A stretch of 42,926 nucleotides of DNA, from the NCBI RefSeq assembly GCF_001908185.1, contig NZ_LGHM01000023.1:1-42926 (forward strand), given 5' to 3'. Numbering within the stretch: the first letter of the stretch is position 1; each line of letters begins with the position of its first letter. This DNA is from Bradyrhizobium sp. AS23.2 (GTDB taxonomy: Bacteria > Pseudomonadota > Alphaproteobacteria > Rhizobiales > Xanthobacteraceae). The notes below the pieces were generated by a model, which was not told where the DNA came from, searched no databases, and saw only the letters and a list, made by a program, of their open reading frames with translations. Shown here piece by piece: positions 40,747-42,926 of the stretch. Both the position numbers and the translations under genes were made by a program.

Positions 40747-41508
40747 ATGAAGTCCTTTCGTAACATCCGCGTCATACCGGTCGTCCTGGTTGCCGTCGCA
40801 GGCCTCGCCATGCTCAAGGTCGCCGGCCTCGTGGTCAATGGCGGCTATGTCTTCGACTACCAGCCGAGCCAGACCAAGAAATCCTGGGCCCAGGAAAATC
40901 TGAACTTCCCGACCGGCCGCGACGACCCGGATATCACCGGCTCGACCCATGGCGCACCGAAGGAGCCGCCGAAGCCGGCTGCTCCCGAGACCAAGCCCGA
41001 AGGCGGCGTGGTCAATATGGACGAGGCCCAGCCGCAGGTCTCGGCCTCGGAGCGCGCGATCCTGGAACGCTTGCAGGCGCGCCGCCAGGAGATCGAGGCC
41101 CGCCAGCGCGAGATCGACATCCGCGAGAGCCTGCTGAAGTCGGCCGAGAAGCGCATCGAGAACAAGGTCGAGGAGATGAAGGCGGTGGAATCCCGCATTT
41201 CCACGACCCAGGCCGAGCAGAAGGCTGCCGAAGCCCAGCGCATGAAGGGCCTCGTGATCATGTATGAGAGCATGAAGCCCAAGGACGCCGCGCGGGTGTT
41301 CGACCGGCTCGAGATGGGCGTGTTGATCGAGATCGCCTCGCAAATCGCGCCGCGAAAGATGTCGGACATCCTCGGCCTGATGTCGCCCGAGGCCGCCGAG
41401 CGGCTGACCGTCGAGATGGCCCGCCGTGCCAATGGCGGCGGAGATCAATCGGCCTCGGCCGGCGACCTGCCCAAGATCGACGGCAAGCCGACGCAAAAGC
41501 CGAATTGA
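40747..41508 (+). CDS. motE: MotE-family stator/motor accessory protein
   Basis: A 253-residue protein. An N-terminal anchor (VIPVVLVAVAGLAMLKVAGL) is followed by a Pro-rich linker, a long coiled coil (SERAILERLQARRQEIEARQ to AVESRISTTQAEQKAAEA) and an MgtE-N-like domain with MYESMKPKDAARVFDRLEMG and IASQIAPRKMSDILGLMSPE. In rhizobia, MotE assists folding or stability of the periplasmic motor protein MotC. It starts nine bases behind the DUF6468 gene. Confidence 0.88.
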   Translation: MKSFRNIRVIPVVLVAVAGLAMLKVAGLVVNGGYVFDYQPSQTKKSWAQENLNFPTGRDDPDITGSTHGAPKEPPKPAAPETKPEGGVVNMDEAQPQVSASERAILERLQARRQEIEARQREIDIRESLLKSAEKRIENKVEEMKAVESRISTTQAEQKAAEAQRMKGLVIMYESMKPKDAARVFDRLEMGVLIEIASQIAPRKMSDILGLMSPEAAERLTVEMARRANGGGDQSASAGDLPKIDGKPTQKPN

Positions 41509-41601
41509 GGACGCATACTTAAGAAGTCCTTAATTGGCAAAACCTACAGTCGACGGCACGCGCCGGCGCCAGTGCCGGGATGGGCCATCGAACCGGAAGA
41601 A

Positions 41602-42926
41602 ATGCCGCCAATGGCGCAGAAGGCTGCCGCTGGATTTGTGTCGCGAGCCCGCGCCGTGGCGCGGGGGCTGTCGCGTCATGTCCGCAAGGCACCTGTGCTG
41701 GCGGCCTGCCTCCTGATCGGCTTCGGTGCGCCTGCCCGTGCGGCCGATGCGGTCCGGGGTGAGGCGACGTTTTCGGCCGGCGGCGGATTCGCCCGTCTCG
41801 TGATCAAGCTCGGCGAGGATGTTCCCTCCGAGGTGACGACGGCCGGCTCCATTCTCATCGTCCGCTTCGACCGCCCCGTCGACATTCCCGTCGACCGCGT
41901 GCCCGAGGCCGCGCCTGACTACGTCAACTCCGCCCGCCGCGATCCCGACGGCAGCGCGATCCGCCTGTCGCTGGCGCGGCGCGTCACGGTCAACACCATG
42001 AATGCCGGCGAGCGCACCTTCATCGACCTCCTGCCCGAGGGCTGGAAGGGGCCGCCGCCGAGCCTGCCCATGGACGTGGTCAAGGAATTGGCCGAGCGTG
42101 CGCGCGTGGCCGAACGGGCGTTGCGCGCGCAGCGTGCCGCGGCCGAGACCAGGAAGCGTCCGCAGATCCGCGTGCGCGCCTCGGTGCAGCCAACCTTCGT
42201 GCGCTTCGTGTTCGAGATGCCCGACGGCGTCGGCGTCTCCTCCGTGCTCAACGAGCAGAAGCTCACGCTCGCCTTCAACGCCAGTCTCAGCTTCGACCTG
42301 GCGGACGCGGTCGTCGCCGCGCCGCCGAACGTCGCATCGATCAAGCAGAAGGCCGACATCGACCAGACCACGGTCGAGATCGCGTTGATCGGCGATTCCG
42401 ACGTGCACGCCTTCCGCGACGAGAAGAATTACGTCGTCGACGTCGCCTTCCAGCCGGACAAGGGCAAAATGGCCGCGACGCCCGAGGCGGTGATCGCGCA
42501 GGCCAAGCCTGCCGGTCACGCACAGGCGCCGGCTCCGGAAAAGCCGGCGGCCGAGAGGCCGAAGGACGCCCACCGCGAGATCGCACCGCCGACGTCGGAG
42601 ACGATCGCGCGAGAAGCCAAGATAGAGGTGAAGCCCGAGGTCAAAACGGAAGCTCCCGCCGCGATGCCGGTTGCCGAAGCGCCGAAGCCTGCGCCGGTGC
42701 CTGCTGCGGCCATGCCCGAAGCTGCTCACGCTGTGGAAGCGCCCAAGGAAGTCTCAAAGCCTGCTGCGCCCGCAGTGGAGTCAGCCGCAGCGGTTGCGCC
42801 GGTCGGGCCCGCAGCGCCTGCGGTGACTGAAGCGCCCAAAGAGGTCGTGAAGGAGGCGGTCAAAGCGGCTCCGGCAGAGACCGCCGAGGCTCCGCCCGTC
42901 GAGACGGCGGCTCCGGCCGCGCCGCT
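41602..42926 (+). CDS. Large secreted Ala/Pro-rich protein, 5' part only (runs off the window)
   Basis: An open frame of at least 441 codons with no stop before the window edge. A signal peptide is present (VLAACLLIGFGAPARAADAV, residues about 32-51). Residues 50-310 form a beta-rich region with two AMIN-like segments (FARLVIKLGEDVPSEVTTAG; VRFVFEMPDGVGVS). From about 310 on, the sequence is low-complexity Ala/Pro/Lys/Glu with recurring EAPK. I suspect the missing part carries TPR repeats, as in large proteins often found behind motE in Bradyrhizobium, but this cannot be seen. Start alternatives are 41602 (chosen, GGAAG nearby) and 41611. Confidence 0.75.
   Translation, partial: MPPMAQKAAAGFVSRARAVARGLSRHVRKAPVLAACLLIGFGAPARAADAVRGEATFSAGGGFARLVIKLGEDVPSEVTTAGSILIVRFDRPVDIPVDRVPEAAPDYVNSARRDPDGSAIRLSLARRVTVNTMNAGERTFIDLLPEGWKGPPPSLPMDVVKELAERARVAERALRAQRAAAETRKRPQIRVRASVQPTFVRFVFEMPDGVGVSSVLNEQKLTLAFNASLSFDLADAVVAAPPNVASIKQKADIDQTTVEIALIGDSDVHAFRDEKNYVVDVAFQPDKGKMAATPEAVIAQAKPAGHAQAPAPEKPAAERPKDAHREIAPPTSETIAREAKIEVKPEVKTEAPAAMPVAEAPKPAPVPAAAMPEAAHAVEAPKEVSKPAAPAVESAAAVAPVGPAAPAVTEAPKEVVKEAVKAAPAETAEAPPVETAAPAAP

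Noticed and set aside
1..42926. CRISPR arrays, tRNA, rRNA or prophage attachment sites
   Set aside because: No regularly spaced repeats, no clover-leaf sequences and no integrase were seen on reading both strands.

Overview
The window is high-GC alphaproteobacterial DNA, most likely from Bradyrhizobium or a close relative in Nitrobacteraceae. I infer this from the palindromic intergenic repeats, which I recognise from Bradyrhizobium, from the Caulobacter-like flagellar regulators (FlaF, FlbT, FliX, candidate CtrA boxes and sigma-54 promoters), and from the protein sequences themselves. No database was searched.

Layout. (1) 1-10.8 kb is a mixed chromosomal region: the tail of an IS630-type transposase, an MHYT-PAS-GGDEF-EAL c-di-GMP protein, small membrane proteins, a YdcF/DUF218 protein, a MocR-type regulator with a direct-repeat operator, a DUF1127 protein, about 0.9 kb of dispersed repeats, a UspA-type protein with a membrane-protein partner, a SixA-like phosphatase, an FAD oxidoreductase and MsrB. 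(2) 11-16.7 kb is flgE-flgK-flgL behind a sigma-54 promoter. (3) 16.7-21.5 kb is an unusual operon directly behind flgL and behind a perfect TTAA-N7-TTAACCAT box: an internally deleted glycosyltransferase-like ORF, an unassigned fold-type-I PLP enzyme, an ATP-grasp protein and a PLP-dependent decarboxylase. (4) 21.6-27.2 kb is a nearly mirror-symmetric flagellin locus: flbT (-), flagellin (+), flagellin (-), flaF, a small unknown gene and a second flbT (+), then a FlaG-like gene (-). (5) 27.4-30.1 kb holds flgI-flgJ-flgN (-) divergent from fliX (+). (6) 30.2-34.5 kb is a dksA-type gene flanked by two accessory patches: an intact HxlR/oxidoreductase pair, and a decayed HxlR gene with an epimerase-like gene and a frameshifted hydratase gene. 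(7) 34.7-42.9 kb holds flgF-flgG-flgA-flgH (-) divergent from fliL-fliM-DUF6468-motE and a large secreted Ala/Pro-rich protein that runs off the end (+).

The flagellar genes fit a Caulobacter-type hierarchy. CtrA-like boxes lie before fliX, flaF, flbT2, fliL (half sites) and the enzyme operon. Sigma-54 (-24/-12) promoters with exact GG-N10-GC spacing lie before flgE, flgI and flgF. FliX, FlbT and FlaF would couple assembly to flagellin expression. By gene content I infer that this is the polar/subpolar type of Bradyrhizobium flagellum.

The best candidate for an undescribed system is the PLP enzyme / ATP-grasp / decarboxylase operon. Its genes are translationally coupled, and it appears to be wired into the cell-cycle and flagellar regulon. 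The pattern is suited to making an amine and an acid and joining them, but the product and any link to the flagellum are unknown.
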